Shown here: one piece after another, positions 25,752 through 37,398 of the stretch
Layout of the letters: every line of letters starts with the position of its first letter
Position numbering within the stretch: the first letter of the stretch is position 1
From: Taxawa tesnikishii (nom. ined.)
Lineage: Eukaryota > Ascomycota > Dothideomycetes > Dothideales
Assembly (NCBI GenBank): GCA_030247885.1
Contig: JAPDRO010000008.1
Coordinates: 1,178,001-1,242,000, forward strand
DNA: 64,000 bases
Reading direction: 5' to 3'
Notes under the pieces: generated by a model
The model's input: the letters and a program-made list of their open reading frames with translations, nothing else
The model's database searches: none
What the model was told of the DNA's origin: nothing
Translations under genes and position numbers: made by a program

Positions 25752-27708
25752 TCAATATGCTGATCTTTTGAGCCGTTGCTCAAGCCCCTGGCAGACGTCG
25801 TGGCGGACCCAATCTCTACCTTTGTAAAACTCCTTGACAGCAGCGAAGGGGAGATTGCCGACGAGACGTCCTTCAGTCATACCAGGGCCTATCCGGCCAT
25901 CGAGACCGAAAAATTGCACTGGGAGAGCATTGAAAAGCTTGTCAGCTACTTTGAAGGCATGGATCTCTAACTCAGCTCGAGCCGTCGTGCCGAATATGTG
26001 CACGAGTCCTCCTGGTTCACGGCCACCGATGGTTCTCCCGCTGCCTGCGCTGTTAATGTCGTACAGTTCTAGTCCGGTTAACGCAATCAGAAGTCGAGTT
26101 GCCCAGTAGTAGACCTGCGTACAGTCGTATCCTTGAGTCTCCACGCACACATGGTGTGGGAACTTTGCCAAGTGTTCCGTCGCCCCTTCGCTCTCGATCA
26201 CAAGCTCTCTCGGAAGCTGGTCGCGGAAAGAAATGAACCAGTTGTCCAAGCGGACAGCCAGTACGTCGCACTCTGTGACCATCTTTCGTAGTCTGGTCCC
26301 ATCATGAATGAGAGATGCGTACCGTTCATACTCGGTCGGTAGAGGGATCTCAGCACGGAGGTTGGCGAAAAGCGCCAGAACATCAAATAGCTGCGCTTTG
26401 ATGGATTTGGGGATTATTCTCCACGGTTTGGTCAACCAGTCTTTGCTCGCCAAGGTGGTTGGCAGCCTGTTGTGAACGGCCACCACAATCTGTACGAAGG
26501 TGAGAGTTTTTCGTAAGCGCATAGGTCTGATGACTTACCGACATGTTGCGGATTCCGAGGAAGTAATGGTGCTGCGCACCATGTGCAACAAATGAAGGAT
26601 CCATGTTCCGTGAGAAGGTTGTCACACCCATCAGCAGGTGCATCTTCGCTCCCTCCGATGTGAGGGGAAGTCCATTGCCAAGCATTGCCTCGAGAATAGC
26701 GTATAAAAGACAGACGGCCATTCGAGCAGCGCTCATCCGAGAATCGCCTGCCTTTACAACCTCCTCTCGGAACGTTCGCATACTGTGCTGATATGCGGCG
26801 ATGCTCAATTCACTATACCTCCGATTCTCCGTCAAGCCAAGCTGCTGTGATGCCAAAGCAAGCAGTGCAAGGTTGAAAGACTCTGTATTTGGCAACCAAA
26901 GAGCATAAGAACAGATGGCCCGGGATTCCTGAGATCGACAGTAAGTCTTGGTGAAGCCCGTCCAAGCGACTGTGACGTGATCTCCCAAATCCGTGTCAGA
27001 GACAAGAACATCCTGGAACGATACGGAGCGCTGGTAGCGCTGCTGGAGATTCGCGTAGAAATCTAGCAGGTCACTACTGGACTCGCCTTCGGTAGGGGAG
27101 GGCGCGGCAGCGGCCAGGTCGTACACTCGGTCATGGAATTCGTCTTCGGTAGGGTTTCCCGCCAAGAATTGAATGAAGGCCTGTCGGTAGGAACTCAGGT
27201 AACCGCTTTCTGCTGGATGTCCCACAGCTGAGGTTTGAGGTTCAGTAGCGTACGCGTCCGGCACCTGTTGTAAACCCTGAACTGAGGAGTTGGCATCGAA
27301 TGGCGACGTGGAATATGCACGCAATGGAACGACAACAGGAGGGAGCCACTCCGAAGTATCTGTCGCGCCACACGAGGTACTGCACTTTTCAGAATGTAGT
27401 GTCTCAACCGTTGAGTTGGATTGGGCACGTATTGCGGGTGGCCTCACACGCCCCGCGCTAGGCTTTTGTTCCGAACGAGATGCTACAGATGGCAGAGGTA
27501 AAATGAGCAAAACCCATCACGGCCCGAGCGGGGACATGTCACACTCACGCTGCTGGGGTTTTGTGCGCGCGTTAGCACCCTGGCTCTTTGTACGCTTGTG
27601 CTCTCTCTGCTGTTGGCGGAAGTTGAGCATGACCTTTGTCCGAACAAGTTTGCGCGTCTCGTTGTCGAGCGGGCGTGTTGGGTCTGAGAGGTTGATGAAA
27701 GGAAGCAT
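25752..27708 (-). CDS. Fungal transcription-factor-like protein without a visible zinc cluster
   Basis: Exons: 27548-27708, 26539-27482 and 25752-26489, in phase, about 614 residues. It begins MLPFINLSDPTRPLDNETRK followed by LVRTKVMLNFRQQQREHKR. This is the N-terminal signature of a large Pezizomycotina family annotated as transcription-regulator-like (F[IV]N.[ST]DP ... R..VR..VM). The remainder resembles the fungal-specific transcription factor middle-homology region, with helical sequence such as FNLALLALASQQLGLTENRR and ARMAVCLLYAILEAMLGNG. No Cys6 binuclear cluster was found in the model or just upstream, so DNA binding is not shown. Many relatives sit near metabolic clusters. Introns are 65 and 49 nt. 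Confidence 0.8.
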
Positions 27709-29469
27709 GGCTCGATCGATTCGATTGGTCAAGAGTTTGAAGCAGCAGCAGCACTTGCTGTATGTGGATGAGTATTCAACCAACGACGGCGGCAGGCGCC
27801 TGCGGCCCTGTATCGAGGAAGCGCTCTCATATAGTAGCCGGACTTACGACGTAACTGGAGTTCTTGTCGTAGACGGGATGATTAGATGCACGCAAAGGTG
27901 ACACGGGCTATCCAGGTGCCAGTCGGGTGGGAATGTGCCGGGCACGCGAAGTACTTTTCTTAGCTGGAGGCCGAAATGCTTCGCCTTTCGATGCTCCTGC
28001 TTCTTTGGTGCCTGTGCGGGATGTTTCTGGAATCCATCGCTATGTGGTGCCAGCAGAGCCTCTCCGATCTAGCAAAAACGCGTGTGACAGGTGTCGTGCA
28101 GCGTTGGCTTACCTCGACCCCTGTCACTGATAGACAGCCAGCTGTGCATCGTCTTGCAGCTAGAGAGGAACGAGGAAGGGCTTCAGTGTTCTCAGCTGGT
28201 CAGCGGGCGCCTCCTGCCTCAAGCTGCCGCAGGGCTAGGGTTAAGACCGACCGTTTTCCTAATCCGGAAGAACCTCTAGGGCTTTCCCTCCGTACGTTTG
28301 TAGAGAACCGAAAGCCCGGAATGTTCCATTGATGGGCGTCTGTCGGCTTATAGATTGCGGCAGATAGCGAGCCAATAGATGTGGTTGACTATTCATAAAT
28401 CTGATACATAATGTTGTTTACTAAGCGAGCAAGCAGAACAGCCGCGCAAAACCACAACCATGATACCCTGGATCTCTGGACTTGTGCTGGGTTTCTTGGT
28501 ATCCTTGACGCATCGACATTACTCCTCTCACTTCCACCAGCACAAGCTACTACAGAAAGCCACCGTATGGCCCTACGAGACAGCCTTATAGAGCCACCAT
28601 CGTCATCCGGTCGCAGAATCGGCCCGCATAACCTTCTTCTTGCCTCACTGGGAATCCATCTTACGTCCGCTCTCCCGGCAGCTATCGGCTTAACACGCGG
28701 AAGCAGATCAGCAGACGACGTAGTTGTGTCCCTATGGTTCGTCGACGAGACTCACGACGCAAGTTGCATCTCAGCATGCCTGTCTCATATCGTCTTTCCG
28801 CTTTCCGCTTTCCGCTTTCCACTTTCGCCGGCTTGGTTTCTCCCTTCCACACATAGCTGCAAGCTCGGACACGCCTGCCTCCTGCTTATCACAGTTCTTT
28901 CGCAATCTTGGGTTTGTGGAGGCGCGGTTACGCACGAAGACGCTTCTGAATCTCTGCATGCCCAAATGTTCCCGTGTTATGACGTAGAAGGCGTGGCACA
29001 GTGGAACACGGAAAGCTGAATGCTGACACCAGCTGCACTTCGACCTCCAACATCACGGAGACTATCATCAAGCTTCTCCATATTGGCTCCTATGGGACAA
29101 CCCTAGAGCTGAATGCACATTCCTTCGAAAAGCGAAATGCGTGTCTGCGTGAGGAGAGAAATCTTCTCCGCTGACTTGTCTTGATAAAGGATACGGTCCA
29201 CGACCCAAACAACCACCAATCCTCTATCGCACAGCTGCACCTAGGTAGGATTCGTTACCCAGTATCTGGACGCCACTCAAATCCAGGGACTACGGCCGCA
29301 AACGCCTGCATGTCTACACGTAGCTAAGACGACGGAAAGTTTCTCCTGGCTGACATGCCACGGACGTTCAGCCTATTCGGATCCGAACACATTAGGATCT
29401 CATGAACGACAACCTTTGCTTGTGTTCAACCTCTTGAGTTCTCCAGACGTTCATGGATAAAGCTTTCAA
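27709..29469. other. 1.8-kb intergenic region
   Basis: No supported gene. A short run of CTTTCCG-type repeats lies near 28795-28825. A 43-codon frame starting near 28459 (MIPWISGLVLGFLVSL) could encode a tiny membrane peptide, but nothing supports its expression. Confidence 0.4.
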
Positions 29470-31769
29470 TCAGGTGCAGCATTGAACATCTGCTGCTCCA
29501 GGACACAAGCCGGCTGTTGTCGTGCCTTTGCAACTGGACGTAGGCTGACACAATCCCTTCGTGTTACCTACCTTGCAAGTCCCATACGTGCAACACTATG
29601 CGGTTGTCAATACCACCATCAATGTTCGAATCCCAAAGACTCACTTGAATGTTCGCCGCACCAGGACACAATCCTGCTGTGGAAGATCCCCCAGATTTCG
29701 AACAAGAGCTCGTGGAAATACATTCGCCAAATTGGCCGCTGGAAATCTTGCAACTACCATAACTGCTGGACCCGCTATCGCCTGGTTTGTCGCTCGACTG
29801 AGTGCAGCACTGGAACACTATCAGTATCTCTTAGGACTCTCAGGGTTGTATGCCCATTTGCTTACCTGGATGTTGGCCGCTCCCGGGCAATGACCCGCTT
29901 CAGAGCTACCTCCGGCATCCGAACAAGCGCTGGTGGAGATACACATTCCGCTTACTCCAGCATTGTTTTTGCAACTCGTCTCTTCAGGGAGGGTCGAAGG
30001 CGAGGACGGAATACTGGAAGGCGTCGATGTAGCATCCGCAGAGCTCCTGCCGCTGTTACTCTCCACAAGGGGACCGAGGTCGAGACACTGTTCGCCATAT
30101 TTGTGGGACACGGTCTATATTGTCAGTATGAGATATACCGAACGTCAGATGCGCTAGAGTCTCACCGCAAGGGTAGCGTCCCACATTGGATTACTTGGAT
30201 CTTGTGTCTTGGCGAATTTCAGTTTCAACGAGCCACCGATCTGTGGCGTGAACTTGAAGCCCAGTTGGTGCAACGGCGGAGGGTTCTTAGGACAAGCCCC
30301 AGATTTCGCTATACGGTTGCGGTCAGTAACTGCAAATTTCTCCAACCCTTGTGGTCGGAGCCATACCGGAAACGAAATCGAATTTCGTTTGAATTTGTGG
30401 CAGCTTCATTTCTACGCCTGTGGCCCATCCGTGTTCTGTGAAAGCACACATCAGCAAAAAACGTTGATCCACTGCAATCTACCAACCTAATGCCTCAGCG
30501 GCGATGTCAAACGTCACCTTCTCGTATAGTTGCAAACCAGTCGAGATCCTGGAATCAAGTTCGAAAGGTAGGAGACTCACAGACGGCGTCCAGCCTGAGA
30601 ACTTGTTGTTGGATGGTTGGAGAAAATCAAGATCCGCCATCGCCCCGTTCGGCAAGCTCGCTGTTGCTCCTCCAGTTAGGTCCAGACTGGCAGTCAGGTC
30701 GCTGACTTCTACCCCAGTTGCGAAGGTGACCCGCGGTCCGACATCCAGAAGTCCTTCAATGCCGATAGGGTCGAGCGGAATGCTGACTGGCACAAAGTCC
30801 TTGCTAAAGATCTTGTCCTGCAGCGTTCCTGTTGCGGAAATCTTGAGCTTGACAACTGCCGATAGATCTTGCGGTGCGATCTTGATACCCGCATCGTACG
30901 GGACTCCGTACTTGGTCTTGACGCGCATCTCGAACCGCAGCTTACCACTCGTCTCACATTTCGCACAGTCAAGCGTACCGGCTATGCCGCCCGTGGAAAC
31001 CTTAATGCTCGCTGGAAACGAGGACGAGACATCCACGGCGGCGCTCTTAGTCCAGTCGCGGGCTTGCAAACTGCCGTTGGAAGACGGAAGATGACCGACT
31101 TGCAAGTCGTACGTGTGTGCTGCAATCCGCCAGCCGATGCTCGTGGCATTAAGATGCGCGACGGAGCTTGTGGTGTCATAAGCAAGTGCAGAAACCACAA
31201 ACGGCTGACGCTGAGTATTCCAGCCGCAAACGCCCTTGCCGACAACCATGACGAAGGAGTGGTTGTCCGCTCCATTGACCCAGTCCCAAACCTGTAGCCA
31301 AGTAAGTTGACATCTCTAATCTTCGGCCTTCGCGAGGCGCATCCATGGTGAGAACACACCTTCTGCGCATATCGAAATGCAGCACCATCCTTGAACCGCA
31401 ACATCATGCTGGTGTTGCTACACTCAACAGACTCGAGCAGACCATCGAACTTCTCCATGTTTAGAATATTCTCCTCATTGTCGGGCATGGACACAGTAAA
31501 GTTTGCAATCACCGCGTCACTCGAACCTGCTTGCGTTCAGTCAAGTGCTATTGCCTTGAAGCAGAACGGAACTTACCTGAGTCGCCCCATAGGAAGACCT
31601 CTTCGCTGCGCAGATCCAATTCCGGAAACTCCGTCCGCTTATGGAGACAAGTGGCGCAGTATCCACTGGTAATGGGCCGAATGGGCTCAAGATTTCTCGC
31701 ATGCACGATGGAAGAAAAGAAGGGCAGCAGAGTGCTGAAGAACAGTACGAAACTCATGGCTGTCAGCAT
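29470..31769 (-). CDS. Secreted DUF7029/DUF7223-like protein with three cysteine modules
   Basis: Eight exons join in phase (630 residues): 31577-31769, 31360-31526, 30487-31291, 30367-30435, 30166-30308, 29866-30114, 29645-29809 and 29470-29571. Introns are 50-73 nt. The signal peptide is MLTAMSFVLFFSTLLPFFSS. The N-terminal domain (EEVFLWGDSG, VSMPDNEENILNMEKFDG, FVMVVGKGVCGW) resembles fungal DUF7029, and the beta-rich middle (FVPVSIPLDPIGIEGLLDVG, WTPSVSLLPFELDSR) resembles DUF7223; both family names are from memory. After a Ser/Pro linker come three modules of the form GxCxSTSxC...CPGAANIQCC, the last ending CPGAADVQCCT and stop. Such CPG...QCC modules occur in fungal secreted hydrolases, probably as disulfide-stabilised adhesion or binding units. 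No catalytic residues recognised. Function unknown. Confidence 0.82.
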
Positions 31770-32573
31770 TGTGCTGTGGATCCGCTTGCACTTCGCTGAA
31801 GCCTCAAAACGAGTGATTGCTTTCTTCAAAGGGAAGATGTAACAGGCAAGACGCGAACGAGTACCGGATTATTTCAATGCGTTTGTGTGGTTTCCTTGTG
31901 TTGTTGGTTTCGATAGTCCATACCACTCCCTTTTATCGTTCCATGCACCCAACCGCCAAGTCCACAAAGCCTCAGATCAGTGTGAGGGTCAGGCAGGTAT
32001 TGTCGTACCAACACCGCTGCCAAGACGATATCCAATGGTCTGAGGTTGAAACACTACATTCTCCACACCAGCATAGCCTCCTCAAATCCCGAGAGATGCA
32101 GTCATACAGGAATAGAAGATGAGTTTGCCTGCTGCAGCATCTCACTGGAATCACGCCAACGGCAGTGGTTTGGCTCACAGACTATTCCAGGCATACTCGT
32201 ACCATCACACTCCTACCCCATTGGCCTAAATGGATGCGCAAGCTTTTGGTGACACATTCCTGGGTAGGACATCACAGGAAGGAGATGAGGGGAAGTCGGA
32301 GAGGGATAAGGCTGTGGGGACAAGCCACCGCCCACATCTTGGCTCTTCGTCTTGGCTGTATGCCTGAAAATAGGAAATATTGCTTTTGTTTATTGAAACC
32401 TGACAGAACTCATGGCAACAGGTACAATATCGAGGCGCAGAAGGGTGCTTGCGGTATCCGTACCAGGGCTGCCTTCCCGCCTGCCGTAGTCGAACCGACG
32501 CCTAGCAGCTTACAATCTCCTAACAACCACCCTCTCGGCTATGTTCACCCGTCTCCACGAGCGTTGCATGTCC
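31770..32573. other. Intergenic region
   Basis: Upstream of the secreted protein gene and downstream of the P450 gene. Around 32440-32540 (-) there is a weak tRNA-Tyr-like 3' half (see rejected list). No supported feature. Confidence 0.4.
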
Positions 32574-34237
32574 CTACGCCTTCGGCATGCTCATCCCCTC
32601 GGGCGTCTTCTTCCACTGCATCGTCACCGGATCCAACTCCCTCTGCGCTTCCTCCCAACACTTTCTTACCAACTTTGCCCTCTCCTCCGATCTCGGTTTG
32701 ATCACGCATTGGAAGTCCTCCGGCCTGCACACAAACCCTTGCGTATACCTCTCCGGGTCCGGCCAGATCTCTCTCCCTTCGCATCCCTCGTGGGCGTGAT
32801 GTCGAACGCCCACATCAGCCTCGCAATGCCGAGAAACAAGCTCCGCTCGGCAACGTGCATGCCTTGGCAGATCCTGCGGCCGGCGCCGAAGACGAAGGTA
32901 TCACGCTGACTCGGATCTGGAGAGGCGGCGGAGTCGGCGAGGGACTGCGTGTCATCGAGGTATCGATCTGGGTCGTAGCGCCGCGGTTCGGGATGCCGTC
33001 GTGGATCCATCTGGATCGTGTAGGCGTTGAGCAAGATGCCTGCGCCCTTGGGGATGCGGTAGCCCCGGTAGTGATCATCCTCCGTTACAGCGTGTGGGAA
33101 GCTGGAAGGCGTTGTGGGCATCCAGCGCAGGCACTCTTTCATGCAGCAGCGGACGTAGGGTAAGTTATCGTAGTCGCTCATCTCTGGCATGCGCTGGTCT
33201 CCGATGACAAGGTCGAGGTGCTGCTGCAACTTGCGCTGTGCGTCGGGGAATAAGAGCATAGCTTGCACGAAAGCGTAGAGGGTGTTGGACGTCGTGTCCG
33301 AGCCGGCTTCTAGGATCGTGCCCGAGGTGTAGGCCGCAAGGTCGTCGGAGAAGCCTTCTTCTTCTTGCACTTTGGCCATATCGGCACAGAAGCAGGGAAC
33401 CGCCGTGCCCTGCTGGATCTTGTGCTTCGTGTCCAGCCAGTGATTCATGTACAGTTTTTTTCTTGCACGTGCAGGATTCGTGAATGCCTCCTGATTGGAA
33501 ACAAGAAGCCGGGCAGCCAGCGCAGGATCGGCCAGACCTCCATCACCGCGGCGGCGTTACCTTGTACAACTTCCGTGAAGCAGTCGACGCTATGGAAAAG
33601 CTGGTGCATCTTGGGATCATCCAAGCTAGTCGTCCGGAAACCGAAGGTCATTTGCGTCGTGAGCGATGTTGTGTATCGGCGGATGTTCTCAAGGCAGCGG
33701 TCCGGTTCGTCCAGCATATGCACGAGCATCTGTTTATTCTCAAGGTCTTGGTATGGGACGTAGGCTTGAGACTTTACAATGCTTAGGAGGCTGTGAACCA
33801 TCTTCCGGAGCATACGCCATGTCGGCCCGTAACGCATCATTAGCATGCGCTGACCGCCAGAGATGACGGTCTGCCCGAGATAATGGTCTTGACGATCGGA
33901 GTAGATGGCACTGCGCTTGTCCAGTAAGTCCTTGACAATTTCATCGCTTGAGAGAACAATCAATGTCTTCGTGCCGAGAACTAGGGAGTAGATTGGACCG
34001 TATTTTTGAGCCCATTCTTGGAACTTTTTATGAACGTCATGAGACGGCATCTGTGGAAGCGTGAGATGGAGGGTAAGGGTACTTCCGGAGCAGTGTACTC
34101 ACCAAATGGATGTTTCCAAGAATCGGTATGGTAGGCGGTCCTGGTGGTATGTCCGAGGGTCGCCGGCCGACCATCAGCAGGCGAGCCAGAAGCGCCACCA
34201 AGCCCAAGACAGGCAACACAAGGGCGATTGAGTGCAT
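32574..34237 (-). CDS. Cytochrome P450 monooxygenase (OrdA-like)
   Basis: Membrane-anchored haem monooxygenase. Exon 1 (34103-34237) has the anchor MHSIALVLPVLGLVALLARL and the proline hinge PPGPPTIPILGN; the intron is 34051-34102. Then come KKFQEWAQKYGPIYSLVLG, the I-helix AGSDTTSNTL, the ExxR motif KECLRW and the haem loop FGAGRRICQG with its cysteine ligand. About 535 residues if read through. Two one-base frame breaks interrupt it. One is at the T7 run 33455-33461 (A7 on the coding strand; eight would restore HVQEKKLYMNHW). The other is near 32778-32783, after FDITPTRDA, where the tail GREIWPDPERYTQGF continues in another frame to the stop at 32574-32576. PPGPP, I-helix and haem motifs are intact. 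Substrate unknown. Confidence 0.9.
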
Positions 34238-35353
34238 GTTCTGTTATGTGCATAAGCTGTGGAGCTGACCGCTCACGAGGAACGACCGACGCAGCGCAGA
34301 AAGAGGGTGTTTAAGTACGAGTACTCTCTCTCAGAGCTCAAGGCTTGGTATAACCCTCCCCTCATCCTTCCTGTGACCTTTCGGCCCAGGTGGCCCAAGG
34401 CCATCTAGATGCGGGGACGCCCAGAGCCATGCACCCTGATCCTTGGAGACGGTAACGTAGCGAGAGGGGGACCAGGGCAGTGAAAGCGAGAAAGCTAATG
34501 GTGTCACAGCAAGAGCTGTCAGGCGCCCCATGTAGTACGTGTTTCTTTGCTATTAGTTCGTTTTCCTCTTCAAGAACGATTTCGCCTGGCACGCTTCAAG
34601 AAAGCGTTCTCATAGAAGTAAGGGAAGACATCCGTCCTCCTGGTACCATCTCCATAGTTCCTCGCGTGGGACATCCGAGGCTCTCACTTCCGGTGGCCAC
34701 GCAAAACGGTCCCTCTAGTCCGCGGTCAGCCATCTGGTACAGGAGCTTCACTTTTCATCGCCTGATATCCAGCACCGAGTTACATCTTGCAGCATCACAA
34801 CGCTGTAGAGAATCAGCATCGTAGGTCTTGAGAAACGAGTTCCATTAGCTCGTTTCTTGACCGCTCAACCCGCGGCTAACGAAGCTCCCACTGCGCTTCG
34901 TCCTCTTGAGAGGGCCACGATTCAGCGTACAGACTGCTGTTACAAGGCGAGCAGCGTCCAGGAAGCTCTGCGTGTTCTCTAAAACCCTCGGCGAAAGCTT
35001 GTGCGAGTGACTGAAACCTGTCGCGACCCGTAGAGACAGATCGCCAACATCGGCGGAATTGTGTGTTCCCAACTCTCCCATTCACGGTAGGTATTGCGAT
35101 AGTAGCACGAACGGAGAGCTTAGTTGGTCTTAGGAAACGAATTTGCATTACATCGACTGCGGCCAGCGCAGGAGTACGGGCAGCTAAATCGGCCCGTCCC
35201 ATCTTCATCTCCTCTCACTCTCCATCCCTTTCCACTTGCTCCATCTCTTCGTCTCCACGTAGACCGCTACCACGAGCGCCACCTACCAACGAGAGCGTTA
35301 CCACACTTCTCCTTCGGGGTCCGTGATCCGATGCGGTCGCTCACCCACGCATC
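34238..35353. other. Intergenic region
   Basis: P450 promoter side. Only short frames without recognisable content. Confidence 0.45.
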
Positions 35354-35908
35354 TCAGCATCTCCTATTCGCCCTCCCCTCCATCTCCCTCCCCTTTCCCG
35401 CATTGGTATAAGGACCCCAACGCTCCTCGAACGGGGCCCCGGGACCAGCTCCCTGACCCGCCTCTTCATCGGCCGCGCGCTGCGCGATCGGCGAAGGTGT
35501 CAGCGGGCGGGCAGGCATATCCCTAGGTGGTGAGGGAGTGCGAGAACGGCTGCCTTGCAACAGTGGCCTAAGGCCCAAGCAGCATTCTTGGGGGATCCTG
35601 CCGCCGCGGAAAAGTAGGGTCAGCCCGCTTGGAGGACCGGCGGTGATTGTATGCTGGGACACGAGTTCAAGCCCATTCGGCCCATTGATCAGTATGCGGG
35701 GGCCGCGTATGCCAAGTCTAAGCGAGCGGTCAGTAGCTTCGATCTGGGCAGCTGTGGCGACAGCGGTGGTGGCGGTGGTGGCAGTGGTGACAGTGGTGGC
35801 AGTGGTGGCAGTGGTGGCAGCAGTGGTAGAGGGGCCAGCAGTGGCGGTAGTGGAAGTGGTCGGAGGAGCGGAGGAAGCACCCGCAGTGTTATCCCTTTGA
35901 CCGGCCAT
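35354..35908 (-). CDS. Hypothetical protein with Thr/Ala repeat
   Basis: Single open frame of 184 residues, not recognised. Residues 15-55 are dominated by Thr and Ala (TTATTATTVTTATT-like), encoded by an imperfect trinucleotide repeat at about 35757-35835. A less biased stretch follows (GPRILINGPNGLELVSQHTI), then Pro/Arg/Ser-rich sequence. The ATG at 35908 is preceded by plausible leader sequence. It could be a real lineage-specific gene or a chance frame across the repeat. Confidence 0.35.
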   Translation of the reverse strand: MAGQRDNTAGASSAPPTTSTTATAGPSTTAATTATTATTVTTATTATTAVATAAQIEATDRSLRLGIRGPRILINGPNGLELVSQHTITAGPPSGLTLLFRGGRIPQECCLGLRPLLQGSRSRTPSPPRDMPARPLTPSPIAQRAADEEAGQGAGPGAPFEERWGPYTNAGKGREMEGRANRRC

Positions 35909-36354
35909 AGTGACCTGTGAGATGAACTTGGGTTTTTGTGGAAAAGATCTTCAGTGATGCTAAAGTTATAGTCCGGAGTGACGAATGGCCAAGAAGAAGG
36001 AAGGAGGATATAGCTTGAGGTATCTACACTATTGAGTGTTAGCATTCAGATGATAGGTTATTGGATCTTGGGATCTGAGATCTGGGAAAGTAAAGTGAAC
36101 CTACCAGATAGAGGACCATTATTCAAACCGACCTGTCACTGAGACAAGTCGGCACATGCATCTGTTGTCTTGTCCTGAAGCTGTTTCAGGCGTCGGCATT
36201 GCAATAATACCTTTTTCGTTTTGGAGACTTCCTCTAAGCATGTGGTGTTTTGGGTAAGTCAAGCACGCTGCATCCACGATGTCCGACCATTCCATCCGGG
36301 GCGCGCATCCACTTTGAGCCTTCACGCCTTGAGCAACTACGCTCTCAGACACGT
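35909..36354. other. Intergenic region
   Basis: Between the hypothetical gene and the 3' end of RBM8A. No feature seen. Confidence 0.45.
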
Positions 36355-37032
36355 TCAGTCCACGACATCGTCGTCCTCCTTGTCCGCTCTCGCGTCAGGG
36401 CTTCTGCTCCTTTGCCTGCCCTTAGGTCCCTGCCTTCCTCCGCGTCCACCTCCCTGCTGTCCTTTGCCAGGCGGCGGCCTCACGAAGGCGAAGTCCACAG
36501 AGATGGTCTGATCCAGCAGCTTCGTACCGTTCGCGCCCTCCACAGCGGCCTTTGCTTCCGATAGAGTCGGGTATTCTATCAGGACGTAGCCCTGTCGCAT
36601 ACCAAATCAGCTCCCATCATCAGGAATTCCCCTCCAAACTTTGCGTCTGTCCCTGTCTTTTCTTTGCGCGCCTCTCACCCTCTGCGCGCGTCCAGACCAC
36701 TGCGCCAAGGCGTACCTCCACCTCTTCGTCTGATGTCCCCTACCCAACTGTCTCCCAAGCATCCCATGACTCACCTTCACGTAACCCGTCCTCCGATCCA
36801 AATTCAGATGCAGGTTCTTGATCTCGCCAAACTCTCCGAAGACATCCTGGAGATCCTCCTCGCTCGCCTCTTCGTGCACGTTGGTCACGATGATGATCCA
36901 GCCTTCGATGCTGCGGACTGCGACTGCGCCGGTTGTAGTGCGTGTGTCGCTGTTGCTGCCGTTGCCTTTGGTCTGTTGCGGCGATTGTGGCGCGGTTGCA
37001 TCGACGTCCATTTCGGTGGTGTTGTCGGCCAT
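36355..37032 (-). CDS. RNA-binding protein RBM8A/Y14 (exon junction complex)
   Basis: Nuclear RRM protein that pairs with Mago in the exon junction complex. Exons 36775-37032 and 36355-36591, 164 residues. The RRM begins [23 protein letters not shown]2 is IIIVTNV; around the intron the protein reads [21 protein letters not shown], covering RNP1; it then ends [16 protein letters not shown]. The Arg/Gly/Ser-rich tail ([20 protein letters not shown]) is as in Y14. The acidic N-terminus also fits. The intron, 183 nt, is about three times the local norm. Head-to-head with RPS19. Confidence 0.92.
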
Positions 37033-37398
37033 TGTGAGGGCTGGTGGTGTGGTGGAGGGGTGAAGCGGTTGGAGGTGTGGATGCGATTGAGCGGTTCGGT
37101 CGATGTTGCACGATCGAGAGGCTTCGGACGATGCGCGGACTTCGAAATGCTGTACTCAATAACCGACTGTCGCTTTACTACGTATGTTGTCGCAGATTGA
37201 TCAGTTGTGGCTTCGCCAGATGTTTGAGGTCACAGTCTCTGAGCTCCCTGGAGTGGCAGGTATGCCGAGTACGGGAGTTGCCGAACGGCATCCACACTTC
37301 GAATTATGTCGCGAACTTGTCGAAATCTTCCATCGCAGAACATCAACTCGCGACCACCGACGACAACACCTTTCGACAACCACATCACTACCGCCAAA
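37033..37398. promoter_or_regulatory. Shared divergent promoter of RBM8A and RPS19
   Basis: 366 bases separate the start codons of two divergently transcribed genes for RNA binding and translation. No individual binding site could be assigned. Confidence 0.5.

Noticed and set aside
28411-29019. 202-codon open frame on the plus strand
   Set aside because: No domain content; it overlaps a different 43-codon frame that looks equally good, which argues neither is supported.
29482-30441. 319-codon open frame on the plus strand
   Set aside because: Antisense shadow of the secreted cysteine-module gene, whose eight exons fit precisely on the other strand.
32440-32540. tRNA-Tyr-like 3' half on the minus strand
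   Set aside because: A T-loop-like GGTTCGACT and a GTA triplet occur, but the anticodon stem, T stem and acceptor stem do not pair; at most a degenerate resemblance.
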